DNA of 64,000 bases. Source: Amycolatopsis sp. NBC_01480. Its GTDB lineage: Bacteria > Actinomycetota > Actinomycetes > Mycobacteriales > Pseudonocardiaceae. This document shows, piece by piece, positions 9,269-18,345 of the stretch. The position numbers and the translations under genes were made by a program. Numbering within the stretch: position 1 is the first letter of the stretch; every line of letters begins with the position of its first letter. Below the pieces are notes generated by a model, which was not told the origin of the DNA, made no database searches, and was given only the letters and a program-made list of their open reading frames with translations. The stretch is taken from NCBI RefSeq assembly GCF_036227205.1, contig NZ_CP109442.1, positions 5,952,001 through 6,016,000 of the forward strand, given 5' to 3'.

Positions 9269-11515
9269 ATGATCGAGATCGTTCGCGGAGAACACGACAC
9301 CGGACCCCCGCCCCGGCGCGACCACCCCGTGCTGACCCTCCTGCGCCACGACCTGCCGGCCTCACTGGTCGTTTTCCTCGTGGCCGTACCCCTTTCCCTC
9401 GGCATCGCGCTCGCCGCCGGGGCCCCGCTGCTCGCGGGCCTGATCTCCGCCGTCGTCGGCGGACTGGTCGCGAGCCTGCTCGGCGGCTCGGCACTCCAGG
9501 TCAGCGGCCCGTCCGCGGCACTGACCGTGGTGCTCGCCGACACCATCTCCACCTACGGCTGGGCCGTCACCTGCGCCATCACCGTCGGCGTCGGCCTGCT
9601 CCAGATCCTCTTCGGACTCACTCGCGTGGCGCGCGCCGCGCTGGCCATCTCGCCGGCGATCGTGCACGGCCTGCTCGCGGGCATCGGCGTGACGATCGTG
9701 CTCGGCCAGCTGCACGTGGTGCTCGGCGGCCGCGCGCAGGGCTCCGCGGTGGCGAACCTGCTCGCCCTGCCCGGCCAGATCGTCGGGCACCACGACCAGG
9801 CCGTGCTGATCGGCGTGCTCACCGTCGCGATCCTGGTGGTGTGGCCCAAAATGCCCGCCGCGGTACGGAAGGTGCCCGGCCCGCTCGCCGCGATCACCGT
9901 CGCCACCGGGCTTTCGGTGGTCACCGGCATGACGCTGCCGCGGATCGACCTGCCGGGCTCGCCGCCGTCGCTGAGCCTCGTGCCGCGCCTGCCGGACGGC
10001 GGCTGGGCGGGCGTGGGCGTCGCGGTGGTCACCGTCGCGCTGATCGCCAGCCTCGAGAGCCTGCTTTCCGCGGTGTCCGTGGACAAACTGCGCGGCGGCA
10101 AGCGCACCGACCTCGACCGGGAGCTGATCGGGCAAGGCGCGGCGAACGTCGCCGCCGGCGCGCTCGGCGGGCTGCCCGTGACGGGCGTGATCGTGCGCAG
10201 CATGACCAATTACGAGGCGGGCGCCCGGACCCGCGCGTCGGCGATCCTGCACTGCTGCTGGATCCTCGCGTTCTGCCTCCTGCTCACCGGTGTGCTGCGG
10301 TACATCCCGCTCGCGGCGCTGGCCGGCCTGCTCGTGTACGTCGGGGCGAAGCTGGTGAACGTCCCGGCGCTCAAGGAAGTCCTGCGTCACGGCGACATCG
10401 CGGTGTACGCGGTGACGGTCGCCGGTGCAGTCGCGGTGAACCTGCTGACCGGGGTGGCTGCCGGGGTCCTGCTCGCGCTCGTGTTCATGCTGCGGCGGAT
10501 GGTCTACTCCGGCGTGCACGTCGAGTCCGCCGACGGCCGGGCGCGGGTGGTGATCGAGGGCGCGCTGACGTTCCTTTCCGTGCCCCGCTTGACCAAAGTG
10601 CTCACGGAGGTGCCCGCGCGCGCCGACGTCACCCTCGAACTTCTGGTGGACTACCTCGACCACGCCGCGTTCGACTGCCTGCGCGACTGGCAGCACTCGT
10701 ACGCCAGGGCGGGCGGCACGGTGACCGTCGACGAGATCGGGCACCCGTGGTTCCAGCGCGGCAGCTCGGGGGAGCCGACGGTACGGCGCAGCGTCGCCGC
10801 GCGCGTGGTGCCGCGGTGGCTCGCGCCGTGGTCGCAGTGGCAGGCCGAGCACGCCGTCGTGCCCGGGCAGCGGACGGATTCCCCGCTGGGCCGCGGCGCT
10901 TCGGAGTTCCAGCGCCGCACCGCGCCGCTGCTGCGCGACACCCTCAGCGGGCTGGCGCACGGCCAGCAGCCGCACACGCTGTTCCTCACCTGCGGCGACG
11001 CGCGGATCGTGCCGAACCTGATCACCACGTCCGGGCCGGGTGACCTGTTCACGGTCCGGAACATCGGCAACCTGGTGCCCACCGCGTCGGACGCTTCGGA
11101 CTCCTCCGTCGGCGCTGCGATCGAGTACGCAGTGGGCGTGCTGAAGGTGCCGGAAATCGTGGTGTGCGGGCATTCCTCGTGCGGCGCGATGAAGGCGCTG
11201 CTCGGGCAGGCGCCCGAGGGGATGGCCCAGCTGGGCAGCTGGCTGCGCCACGGCGAGGCGTCGTTGCGCCGCCGGGCGGGCGAGGCCCCGCTGCTGCTGG
11301 ACGGACGCCGTCCGGACGCCGAAGCCGACCAGCTGGCGTTGCACAACGTCGTGCAGCAGCTGGATCACCTGCGCCGGTACCCGGTCGTCGGGGCGGCGCT
11401 GTCCCGCGGCGAACTGACGCTGACGGGCATGTACTTCGACGTCGGCGGCGCCCAGGTGTCGCTCCTCGACGCGGCCGGACGCGACTTCGTCCCGGCCGGT
11501 GCCGCGACGCACTGA
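9269..11515 (+). CDS. SulP anion transporter fused to beta-carbonic anhydrase (copy 1)
   Basis: 748 residues. Residues about 10-410 form a SulP transporter with 10-12 hydrophobic segments, including LVVFLVAVPLSLGIALAAGA and the ALLGGLPVTGVIVRS-type central motif. A STAS-like cytosolic domain follows (about 415-490). From about 555 there is a beta-carbonic anhydrase with zinc ligands Cys575, His635 and Cys638 and the Asp577/Arg579 dyad in TCGDAR. The family imports bicarbonate or other anions and interconverts CO2 and bicarbonate at the membrane. It is followed by a paralogue of the same layout. Both sit between bioA and bioD, whose products feed bicarbonate/CO2-using reactions. ATG 9269 follows an AT-richer 229-nt gap. 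Confidence 0.92.
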   Translation: MIEIVRGEHDTGPPPRRDHPVLTLLRHDLPASLVVFLVAVPLSLGIALAAGAPLLAGLISAVVGGLVASLLGGSALQVSGPSAALTVVLADTISTYGWAVTCAITVGVGLLQILFGLTRVARAALAISPAIVHGLLAGIGVTIVLGQLHVVLGGRAQGSAVANLLALPGQIVGHHDQAVLIGVLTVAILVVWPKMPAAVRKVPGPLAAITVATGLSVVTGMTLPRIDLPGSPPSLSLVPRLPDGGWAGVGVAVVTVALIASLESLLSAVSVDKLRGGKRTDLDRELIGQGAANVAAGALGGLPVTGVIVRSMTNYEAGARTRASAILHCCWILAFCLLLTGVLRYIPLAALAGLLVYVGAKLVNVPALKEVLRHGDIAVYAVTVAGAVAVNLLTGVAAGVLLALVFMLRRMVYSGVHVESADGRARVVIEGALTFLSVPRLTKVLTEVPARADVTLELLVDYLDHAAFDCLRDWQHSYARAGGTVTVDEIGHPWFQRGSSGEPTVRRSVAARVVPRWLAPWSQWQAEHAVVPGQRTDSPLGRGASEFQRRTAPLLRDTLSGLAHGQQPHTLFLTCGDARIVPNLITTSGPGDLFTVRNIGNLVPTASDASDSSVGAAIEYAVGVLKVPEIVVCGHSSCGAMKALLGQAPEGMAQLGSWLRHGEASLRRRAGEAPLLLDGRRPDAEADQLALHNVVQQLDHLRRYPVVGAALSRGELTLTGMYFDVGGAQVSLLDAAGRDFVPAGAATH

Positions 11516-11552
11516 CGCACTGACGCACTGACGCATTGACGCATTGACGCAT
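11506..11552 (+). repeat. 8-bp tandem repeat (c/t)tgacgca, about 5.6 units, covering a stop codon
   Basis: Units ctgacgca at 11512, 11520 and 11528 then ttgacgca at 11536 and 11544 follow without gaps, with a partial unit before. The TGA stop of the first SulP-carbonic anhydrase gene (11513-11515) is inside the array, so copy-number changes would leave the stop intact but alter the 3' flank. Confidence 0.9.
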
Positions 11553-11557
11553 TAGGG

Positions 11558-11603
11558 CTCGTGAGTGGCTATGCCGGTTAGAACCGTCATAGCCACTCAC
11601 GAG
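11558..11603. repeat. 46-nt dispersed palindrome, copy 1
   Basis: Outer arms ctcgtgagtg / cactcacgag, inner arms ggctatgccggtt and aaccgtcatagcc, with one internal mismatch and no loop beyond the central 2 nt. It lies between two tandem genes. Four more copies of the same length occur at 16785, 23136, 31825 and 53100. Confidence 0.9.
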
Positions 11604-11804
11604 CAGTTCAGGCGCAGGTCCGGGCCACTTTCGGCGCAGCTGCCGACGGGGCCCGTTGGGACACTTGACCAAGGCCTGTCACAACAGGTGGGACGCTTTT
11701 CCCATCCCTTGATCCACAGCGCAACCCGAAAGTGGGGTGTGCGATATAAATTCACTCCATCAGGCGAGACATAGCGGACATTTCACACGATCACCGGTTT
11801 CCTG

Positions 11805-13997
11805 GTGATCATGAGACCTCTTGCCGTGCTTCGTCACGACGTACCCGCCTCCCTGGTGGTGTTCCTGGTCGCTGTCCCGCTGTCCCTCGGCATCGCGCTG
11901 GCCTCCGGTGCCCCGATCGTCGCGGGGCTGATCGCGGCGATCGTCGGCGGTGTGGTCGCCGGGGCGCTCGGCGGGTCGCCGCTGCAGGTCAGCGGGCCCG
12001 CCGCCGGGCTGACCGTGATCATGGCCGAGACGATCAACACCTTCGGCTGGGCGGTGACCTGCCTGATCACGGTCGCCGCCGGGGCGTTGCAGGTGCTGCT
12101 CGGGCTCAGCCGGATCGCCAGGGCCGCGCTCGCCATCTCGCCCGCGATCGTGCACGGCATGCTGGCCGGCATCGGCGTGACGATCGTGCTGGGCCAGCTC
12201 CACGTGATCCTCGGCGGGAAGGCGCAGAGCTCCGCGATCGAGAACATCGCCGAGCTGCCCGCGCAGATCGTCGCCCATCACGACGCCGCGACCATGATCG
12301 GCCTGCTCACCATCGTCATCCTGGTGCTCTGGCCGCGGCTGCCGGCCGCGGTGCGGAAGGTGCCGGGCCCGCTCGCGGCCATCGCCGTGGCCACCGTCGC
12401 GTCCGTGGTCGCCGGGATGACGCTGCCGCGCGTCGAGCTGCCCGGTGACCTGCTGCAGATCCGGTTCGCGCCCGAGCTGCCCGGGGGCGGCTGGGCGGAC
12501 GTCGCCGTCGCCGCCGTGTCGATCGCGCTGATCGCGAGCGTCGAGAGCCTGCTGTCCGCGGTCGCCGTGGACAAGCTGCACAACGGCGCCCGCTCCAACC
12601 TCGACCGCGAGCTGGTCGGCCAGGGCGCCGCCAACATGGTCTCCGGCGCCCTCGGCGGGCTGCCCGTGACCGGCGTGATCGTGCGCAGCTCGACCAACGT
12701 GTCCGCAGGTGCCAAGACCCGCGCGTCCGCGATCCTGCACGGGGTGTGGGTGCTGGTGTTCGTGGTCGTGCTCGCCGGGCTGATCCAGAACATCCCGCTG
12801 GCCGCGCTGGCCGGCCTGCTGGTGCACGTCGGCGCCAAGCTGGTGAACCCCGGGCACCTCAAGCAGGTGCTGCGCCACGGCGATCTCGCGCTGTACCTCG
12901 TCACGCTGGCCGGTGTGGTGGTGTTCGACCTGCTCACCGGCGTGATCGCCGGGATCGTGCTGGCCCTGCTGCTGATGCTGCGCCGCACCGTGTGGTCCGG
13001 CATCCATGTCGAGCGCGACGGCGAGCGCTGGCGCGTGGTGGTGGAGGGCGTGCTCACGTTCCTTTCCGTGCCGCGGCTGACGAAGGTGCTCGGCACCGTC
13101 CCGGAAGGCGCGACGGTGACCCTCGAGCTGGTGGTCGACTACCTCGACCACGCCTCGTTCGAGAGCCTGATCAGCTGGCAGCAGGCGCACGAACGGGCCG
13201 GTGGCACCGTGACCGTCGACGAGGTCGGCCACCCGTGGCTGGCCAACGGCCGGGACGGGAAGCCGACCGTGCGGCGCACCGGCGCGGCCGGGGCGGTGCC
13301 GCGCTGGCTCGCGCCGTGGTCGGACTGGCAGGCGGCCGACGTCCACGTGCCCGGCCAGCGCGCGCACCCGACGCGCCGCGGCGCCACCGAGTTCCAGCGC
13401 CGGGCCGCGCCGCTGCTGCGGGAGACGCTCAGCGGCCTCGCCGACGGCCAGCGGCCGCACACCATGTTCATCACCTGCGGCGACTCCCGGATCGTGCCGA
13501 ACCTGATCACCACCAGCGGCCCGGGCGACCTGTTCACCTTGCGGAACATCGGCAACCTGGTGCCGCCCGGGCAGGCGGACCCGTCGATGAACGCCGCGGT
13601 GGAGTACGCGGTCGGGGTGCTGGGCGTGCGCGAGATCGTGGTCTGCGGTCACTCCGGCTGCGGGGCGATGGGCGCGCTGGCCGACGGCCCGCCGCCGGGG
13701 ACCGCGCTCGAGGCGTGGCTGCGGCACGCCGAGCCGAGCCGCAACCGCCGCGGCCCGGTGACGCTGGACGGCGAGCGGCCGGCGCGGGAGCCGGACCGGC
13801 TGGCCCTGCACAACGTGCTCCAGCAGCTCGAGCACCTGCGCGAGTACCCGATGGTCGCCGAGGCCGAGCGGCGCGGTGACCTCGTGCTGACCGGGCTGTA
13901 CTTCGACGTCGGCGAGGCGCTGGTGTCCCTGTCCGACCCGGTGACCGGGGCGTTTGTCGCCGCGGGCACGCCCGCCGTCACCGGCAACGGCGGGTGA
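11805..13997 (+). CDS. SulP anion transporter fused to beta-carbonic anhydrase (copy 2)
   Basis: 730 residues, closely similar to the preceding gene along its whole length and clearly a tandem paralogue. It has a SulP membrane part (about 1-400) opening LVVFLVAVPLSLGIALASGA, a STAS-like domain, and a beta-carbonic anhydrase with Cys558, Asp560 and Arg562 in the canonical TCGDSR and His616/Cys619 in CGHSGC. It probably supplies bicarbonate. GTG 11805 is followed two codons later by ATG 11811, and either may be used. An AT-rich gcgatataaattc at 11741-11753 is a possible promoter, so this copy may be regulated separately from the first. Confidence 0.92.
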   Translation: MIMRPLAVLRHDVPASLVVFLVAVPLSLGIALASGAPIVAGLIAAIVGGVVAGALGGSPLQVSGPAAGLTVIMAETINTFGWAVTCLITVAAGALQVLLGLSRIARAALAISPAIVHGMLAGIGVTIVLGQLHVILGGKAQSSAIENIAELPAQIVAHHDAATMIGLLTIVILVLWPRLPAAVRKVPGPLAAIAVATVASVVAGMTLPRVELPGDLLQIRFAPELPGGGWADVAVAAVSIALIASVESLLSAVAVDKLHNGARSNLDRELVGQGAANMVSGALGGLPVTGVIVRSSTNVSAGAKTRASAILHGVWVLVFVVVLAGLIQNIPLAALAGLLVHVGAKLVNPGHLKQVLRHGDLALYLVTLAGVVVFDLLTGVIAGIVLALLLMLRRTVWSGIHVERDGERWRVVVEGVLTFLSVPRLTKVLGTVPEGATVTLELVVDYLDHASFESLISWQQAHERAGGTVTVDEVGHPWLANGRDGKPTVRRTGAAGAVPRWLAPWSDWQAADVHVPGQRAHPTRRGATEFQRRAAPLLRETLSGLADGQRPHTMFITCGDSRIVPNLITTSGPGDLFTLRNIGNLVPPGQADPSMNAAVEYAVGVLGVREIVVCGHSGCGAMGALADGPPPGTALEAWLRHAEPSRNRRGPVTLDGERPAREPDRLALHNVLQQLEHLREYPMVAEAERRGDLVLTGLYFDVGEALVSLSDPVTGAFVAAGTPAVTGNGG

Positions 13998-14083
13998 GCC
14001 CGGGCGCCGCGAACCGCGGGATTCATCCGATGGAAGCCCGGGCCGTGGTGTGGCCGCGGGGCGGGCGACTAAGTTGATGGCCC

Positions 14084-14809
14084 GTGACCATGCTGGTGAT
14101 GACGGGTACCGGGACCGGCGTCGGGAAGACGATCACCACGGCGGCGATCGCGGCCCTCGCGCTCGAACAGGGGCGGCGGGTGGCCGTGCTCAAGCCGGCG
14201 CAGACCGGGGTGGCCCCGGACGAGCCGGGTGACCTCGACGAGGTCGTGCGGCTGGCCGGTCCGGGGCTGACCACCCTCGAGCTGCGGCGCTACCCGGACC
14301 CGCTGTCCCCGGAGGCGGCCGCCCGCCGCAGCGGGCTGCCGCCGCTGGGGCCGGGCGAGATCGCGGCCGCGGCCGGCGGGCTGGACGCCGACCACGACCT
14401 GACCCTGGTGGAGGGCGCGGGCGGCCTGCTCGTCCGGTTCGACCCGCAGGGCAGCGGGCTGGCGGACGTGGCGTGGGCGCTCGGCGCGCCCGTGGTCATC
14501 GTCGCCGAGGCCGGCCTCGGCACGCTCAACGCCACCGCGCTGACCGCGGAGGTCGCGACGCGGCGCGGGCTGAACGTGGCCGGCGTCGTGATCGGGTCCT
14601 GGCCCGCCGTCCCGGATCTGGCGGCCGTCGAAAACCTGCGCGACCTGCCGGAAGCCGCGGGCGCGCCGTTGCTGGGGGTGCTGTCCGAGGGGCTGGGCGA
14701 GGCGAACCGCGATACCTTCGCCGAGCGGGTGCGCCACGAGCTGTCGCCGTGGTTCGGCGGCGAGTTCGACCCCGAGACGTTCGCGGGGAGCGTGTCCGCG
14801 CAGAAGTGA
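14084..14809 (+). CDS. bioD: ATP-dependent dethiobiotin synthetase
   Basis: 241 residues. It closes the ureido ring of dethiobiotin from 7,8-diaminopelargonate, CO2 and ATP. The P-loop TGTGTGVGKT is at the very N-terminus (Lys15), followed by the substrate-binding KPAQTGV segment and the VEGAGGLLV motif near residue 107, all in family order and at family length. GTG 14084 has TAAGTT 8 nt upstream and no clear ribosome site. bioB follows 75 nt later. The enzyme needs CO2, which gives a rationale for the carbonic-anhydrase fusions just upstream. Confidence 0.95.
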   Translation: MTMLVMTGTGTGVGKTITTAAIAALALEQGRRVAVLKPAQTGVAPDEPGDLDEVVRLAGPGLTTLELRRYPDPLSPEAAARRSGLPPLGPGEIAAAAGGLDADHDLTLVEGAGGLLVRFDPQGSGLADVAWALGAPVVIVAEAGLGTLNATALTAEVATRRGLNVAGVVIGSWPAVPDLAAVENLRDLPEAAGAPLLGVLSEGLGEANRDTFAERVRHELSPWFGGEFDPETFAGSVSAQK

Positions 14810-14884
14810 CGGGTGTCGCAGCCTCGCCGCCGGGCGCTCAGGCACGATGACGGGTGAGAAGACCACCACGGACGAGGAGAAATC

Positions 14885-15910
14885 GTGACCGTTGCCCCCG
14901 GGAAGACCGACATCGGTGACGTGCTCGCCGTCGCGCGCGAGCAGGTCCTCGAGCGGGGCGTGGGGCTGTCGGAGGAGCAGGTGCTGGCCGTGCTGCGGCT
15001 GCCCGACGAGCGGCTCACCGACGCGCTGCAGCTCGCCCACGAGGTCCGCGTGCGCTGGTGCGGGCCCGAGGTGGAGGTCGAAGGCATCGTCAGCCTGAAG
15101 ACCGGCGGCTGCCCCGAGGACTGCCACTTCTGCTCCCAGTCCGGGCGCTTCCCGTCGCCGGTGCGCTCGGCCTGGCTGGACGTGCCGGGCCTGGTCAAGG
15201 CCGCGCGCCAGACCCGCGAGACGGGCGCGACCGAGTTCTGCATCGTCGCCGCCGTGCGCGGCCCGGACCAGCGGCTGCTCTCGCAGGTCCGCGAGGGCGT
15301 GCAGGCAATCCGCGCGGACGGCAACGACATCCAGATCGCCTGCTCGCTCGGCATGCTCACCCAGGAGCAGGTCGACGAGCTGGTCGAGATGGGCGTGCAC
15401 CGCTACAACCACAACCTCGAGACGGCGCGCTCGCACTTCCCGGACGTGGTCACCACGCACTCGTGGGAGGAGCGTTGGGACACCCTGCGGATGGTCGCCG
15501 AGGCGGGCATGGAGGTCTGCTGCGGCGGCATCATCGGCATGGGCGAGACGGTCGAGCAGCGGGCGGAGTTCGCCGTGCAGCTGGCGCAGCTGAGCCCGCA
15601 CGAGGTGCCGATGAACTTCCTGATCCCGCAGCCCGGCACGCCGTACGAGCATTACGAGATCGTCGAGGGCAAGGACGCGCTGCGCACCGTCGCGGCGTTC
15701 CGGCTCGCGATGCCGCGCACGATGCTGCGCTTCGCCGGCGGCCGTGAGCTCACGCTCGGCGACCTCGGCGCGGAACAGGGCATGCTCGGCGGGGTCAACG
15801 CGATCATCGTCGGCAACTACCTGACCAACCTGGGCCGTCCGGCGAGCGCCGACCTGAAGATGCTCGACGAGCTGAAGATGCCGGTGAAGGCGCTCAGTGA
15901 CAGCCTCTGA
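14885..15910 (+). CDS. bioB: Biotin synthase (radical SAM)
   Basis: 341 residues. It inserts sulphur into dethiobiotin. The radical-SAM CxxxCxxC is [10 protein letters not shown] (Cys76, Cys80, Cys83) binding the [4Fe-4S] cluster. Later motifs include [13 protein letters not shown], the [10 protein letters not shown] stretch with the auxiliary-cluster cysteines, and [14 protein letters not shown]-type start is GTG 14885 with a gaggagaa ribosome site about 7 nt upstream. The 3' end overlaps the next gene by 14 nt, which implies co-expression with the auxiliary protein. Confidence 0.96.
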   Translation: MTVAPGKTDIGDVLAVAREQVLERGVGLSEEQVLAVLRLPDERLTDALQLAHEVRVRWCGPEVEVEGIVSLKTGGCPEDCHFCSQSGRFPSPVRSAWLDVPGLVKAARQTRETGATEFCIVAAVRGPDQRLLSQVREGVQAIRADGNDIQIACSLGMLTQEQVDELVEMGVHRYNHNLETARSHFPDVVTTHSWEERWDTLRMVAEAGMEVCCGGIIGMGETVEQRAEFAVQLAQLSPHEVPMNFLIPQPGTPYEHYEIVEGKDALRTVAAFRLAMPRTMLRFAGGRELTLGDLGAEQGMLGGVNAIIVGNYLTNLGRPASADLKMLDELKMPVKALSDSL

Positions 15911-16103
15911 CCAACCCGGCTACTGCGTCCACTGTGGACAGCCGTCGGCCGGGGGCCGTGACCACGAGGCCTGCCACAACCCGCGTACGGAGCTGGAGCC
16001 GCCGCGCTTCTGCGTGTTCTGCGCGCGGCGGCTGGTGGTGCAGGTGACCCCGGTGGGCTGGACGGCGAGGTGCAGCCGGCACGGCGAAACCGCCGGCGGC
16101 TGA
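15897..16103 (+). CDS. bsaP: Biotin synthase auxiliary protein, BsaP-like
   Basis: 68 residues with seven or so cysteines arranged in CVHC, CHNP and CVFC motifs, ending in RCSRHGE. In mycobacteria the small protein downstream of bioB (Rv1590, BsaP) is needed for BioB to work. Size, Cys pattern, and the position directly after bioB with a 14-nt overlap fit that family. It presumably binds an iron-sulphur cluster or helps rebuild that of BioB. GTG 15897 lies inside the end of bioB, so translation is probably coupled. Confidence 0.8.
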   Translation: MTASDQPGYCVHCGQPSAGGRDHEACHNPRTELEPPRFCVFCARRLVVQVTPVGWTARCSRHGETAGG

Positions 16104-16172
16104 CCGCGGGTGACCTCCGGGCGGCGACCGGTTACGCTCGGTTCCGCACACGCGCAGGGGAGGGAGTCCGGG

Positions 16173-16778
16173 GTGGTTGATTCCGCGGGCAAGGCAGCAC
16201 ACCGGTCGTCCGCCGTGGCCGAGGCCTGGTCGGTTCCGGTGCTCTTCCCGCCGGACCGCCGGCGGCCCAGGGTCGTGGTGAAGGCGGACCTGCTGCCCGC
16301 CGTGAGCGTGCTTTCGACCGCCGGCCTGCTGGGCATCCCCCTCGGCTGGCTGTGGTCGCTGATGGCGCCACCGCAACGGGTGCGCGTGGTCACCGGCGAC
16401 GGCCAGCTCGCCCCGCTGGAGCTGGAGAGCTGGCACCGCTTCGACGATCTGGCGATCTACGGCTTCCTTGCGCTCGCCACCGGGCTGTTGATCGGCATCG
16501 TCGCGTGGCTGATGCGTGAGCGCCGCGGCCCGGTGGTCTTCCTGGCCGCGGCCGGCGGGGCCACCCTCGCTGCCTGGCTGGGCACGCAGCTCGGGGCCGC
16601 GTTCGTGAACTCGAAGTACGCGGTGGACGCTGCCCCCGCGCTGGGCGCCGTGGTCGCGCAGGCGCCCCGGCTGGAGTCCGGCTGGGTGCTGGTGGTCGCG
16701 CCACTGATGACCTCGCTGGTGTACGCGATGCTGACCGCCTGGAACGGCCGGGAAGACCTGGGCCGCCGGCTCGGCTGA
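16173..16778 (+). CDS. DUF2567-type membrane protein
   Basis: 201 residues. After a cytosolic N-terminus there are about four hydrophobic segments: LPAVSVLSTAGLLGIPLGWL, the LAIYGFLALATGLLIGIV region, the FLAAAGGATLAAWLGTQL region, and one near the C-terminus around VLVVAPLMTSLVYAML. M. tuberculosis Rv1591 lies at the same place after bioB and Rv1590 and is of this family; function is unknown. GTG 16173 is chosen over 16110 because ggggagggag sits 7 nt upstream. Confidence 0.75.
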   Translation: MVDSAGKAAHRSSAVAEAWSVPVLFPPDRRRPRVVVKADLLPAVSVLSTAGLLGIPLGWLWSLMAPPQRVRVVTGDGQLAPLELESWHRFDDLAIYGFLALATGLLIGIVAWLMRERRGPVVFLAAAGGATLAAWLGTQLGAAFVNSKYAVDAAPALGAVVAQAPRLESGWVLVVAPLMTSLVYAMLTAWNGREDLGRRLG

Positions 16779-16784
16779 GAAGGG

Positions 16785-16830
16785 CTCGTGAGTGTTTATG
16801 ACGGTGAGAACCGGCATGAACACTCACGAG
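16785..16830. repeat. 46-nt dispersed palindrome, copy 2
   Basis: Same outer arms ctcgtgagtg / cactcacgag with inner ttatgacggt and accggcatga. It sits in the 60-nt gap between two convergent genes, where it could serve as a two-way terminator. Confidence 0.9.
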
Positions 16831-16838
16831 CGGTTTGG

Positions 16839-17555
16839 TCAGTTCAGGTTGGCGGGCTTGGTGAAGTCGGCCAGCTCCGTGGGCGGCAGGGGCACCGCGC
16901 TGAGCGTGGACAGGAAGCCGGTCTCGCGGGTGAGCAGGCGGCAGACGATCCGCAGCCGGCGCAGCGGATGCGCCTCCTCCAGCAGCAGCTGGCGGTCCTC
17001 GACGGGCAGCAGGCAGTCCGCCGCCAGCTGGTAGGCCAGCTCGGCGATGTCGGCGTCGTCGGCGGGGGAGTGCCAGTCCTCGGCGTGCCAGGCCGCCTCG
17101 CAGTAACGCTGGTGCGCCGCGCGCGCGACCTCGCCGAGCCGGGCCGCGGTGTCGTTCGCGGCCGCCGGCACCACCTCGTCGGGCAGCCAGTCGACCTCGC
17201 CGATCAGGTACGGCGCCGAGGTGCCGTCGATCTCCCGCAGCCGGAAGCGCCGGCTGGCCGTGCTGACCACTTCGTACCGGCCGTCGGGCAGGCGCTTGGC
17301 TTCGCGCAGCACTGTGGCGCAGCCGATGCCGTACACGTGGTCCAGACCGGTGACCTCACGCACCAAGGGGGCACGCAGCGCGATCACGCCGAATTCGCGG
17401 TCGGGCACGGTCCCGCCGACCAGATCCGACACCAGCTGCCGGTAGCGCGGCTCGAAGATGTGCAGCGGCAGATGGGTGCCGGGGAGCAGCACGGTCTGCA
17501 ACGGGAACAACGGCAGGGTCGCCGTCCCGCTGGGGTCCTGCTCCGGCTCGGTCAC
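16839..17555 (-). CDS. LON substrate-binding (LON-SB/PUA-like) domain protein
   Basis: 238 residues from GTG 17555. It opens with the LON N-terminal signature LPLFPLQTVLLPGTHLPLHIFE and YRQLVSDL, then FGVIALR and the barrel strands, followed by a helical tail. There is no AAA ATPase or Ser-Lys protease domain, so it is the stand-alone substrate-binding type with unknown role, perhaps recognising unfolded or tagged proteins. A start at 17582 would add nine residues. It lies 39 nt downstream of nrtR on the same strand, so readthrough from the NAD regulator is possible. Confidence 0.85.
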   Translation of the reverse strand: MTEPEQDPSGTATLPLFPLQTVLLPGTHLPLHIFEPRYRQLVSDLVGGTVPDREFGVIALRAPLVREVTGLDHVYGIGCATVLREAKRLPDGRYEVVSTASRRFRLREIDGTSAPYLIGEVDWLPDEVVPAAANDTAARLGEVARAAHQRYCEAAWHAEDWHSPADDADIAELAYQLAADCLLPVEDRQLLLEEAHPLRRLRIVCRLLTRETGFLSTLSAVPLPPTELADFTKPANLN

Positions 17556-17594
17556 GCGTCCACCGTACGGGTACCCGGGCACGCTCGCAGTCCG

Positions 17595-18293
17595 TCACCG
17601 TTCGGACGGCGGCTTCAGCACTGCGAACGGGTCAGTCACCTGCATCCCTTTGCCAGCGAAGGAGAACTGCGCGGCGGGACGGCCACCGGCCCGTCCGGGT
17701 GAGGTCGTGTTCCCGGTCGGCACGAGCAGCCCGCGGCGGGAGAGCACGCGCTGCAGGTTCGTCGCGGAAACCTTGTAACCCAGGGCCGCGGAGTACAGCC
17801 CGCGCAGCTCGGAGACGGTGAATTCCTCGGGCGCCAGCGCGAAGCCGAGGTTGGTGTAGCTCAGCTTCGAGCGCAGCCGGTCCCGCGCGCGCAGCACGAT
17901 CGCCTCGTGGTCGAAAGCGGTGCGCGGCAAGGCGTCCACGTCGTGCCACTCGGTGTCCTCGGGCACCGCGGGGTCGACGCCGGAGGGGACCAGGCCGAGG
18001 AACGCCGTCGCGACGACGCGCGGCCCCGGCACGCGGTCCGGCGCGCTGAACACCGAAAGCTGCTCCACGTGCTTGAGCTGGCGCACGTCGACCTTCTCCG
18101 CGAGCTGGCGCCGGATGGAGGTCTCCACGTCCTCGTCCGGGCGCAGCCGGCCGCCCGGCAGGGACCAGCGGCCGAGGTGCGGGTCGAGCGCCCGGCGCCA
18201 GAGCAGCACCCGCAGTGTGTCCGAGCGCACTTGAAGGACCGCGCCCAGAACCTCGTGGGCGAGGGGGGTCCGGGTGTTAATATGACTTCGCAC
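17595..18293 (-). CDS. nrtR: NrtR-type NAD biosynthesis repressor (Nudix domain plus winged helix)
   Basis: 232 residues. The N-terminal half is a Nudix fold, but its box ([20 protein letters not shown]) departs from GX5EX7REUXEEXGU at the catalytic Glu and Gly positions, as expected of regulators that bind ADP-ribose rather than hydrolyse it. The C-terminal half (from about [20 protein letters not shown]) is the NrtR winged helix. It is divergent from nadA, with a perfect palindrome between them. GTG 18293 lies 8 nt after a perfect TATAAT inside that palindrome, so the message is probably leaderless and self-repressed. The gene order matches M. tuberculosis Rv1593c-nadA. Confidence 0.85.
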   Translation of the reverse strand: MRSHINTRTPLAHEVLGAVLQVRSDTLRVLLWRRALDPHLGRWSLPGGRLRPDEDVETSIRRQLAEKVDVRQLKHVEQLSVFSAPDRVPGPRVVATAFLGLVPSGVDPAVPEDTEWHDVDALPRTAFDHEAIVLRARDRLRSKLSYTNLGFALAPEEFTVSELRGLYSAALGYKVSATNLQRVLSRRGLLVPTGNTTSPGRAGGRPAAQFSFAGKGMQVTDPFAVLKPPSER

Positions 18294-18318
18294 GGTTTTC
18301 GATTATAAGGCGAAAACC
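18294..18318. promoter_or_regulatory. NrtR operator overlapping the nrtR -10 (TATAAT) and the nadA promoter
   Basis: Arms ggttttcg (18294-18301) and cgaaaacc (18311-18318) are perfectly inverted around attataagg. On the minus strand TATAAT (18307-18302) lies 8 nt before the nrtR GTG. nadA begins 27 nt beyond the site behind an aggagg. One bound dimer would block both promoters. Confidence 0.8.
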
Positions 18319-18345
18319 CGCCATCGGTCCACAGGAGGGCCAGAC

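Noticed and set aside
11760..13835. 691-codon minus-strand open frame opposite the second SulP fusion
   Set aside because: Low-complexity antisense translation; the plus strand encodes a complete transporter-enzyme with zinc ligands.
13998..14046. gcccgggc direct/palindromic words after the second SulP fusion as a terminator
   Set aside because: Each word is self-palindromic and short; pairing across the gap is weak and ambiguous in such GC-rich DNA.
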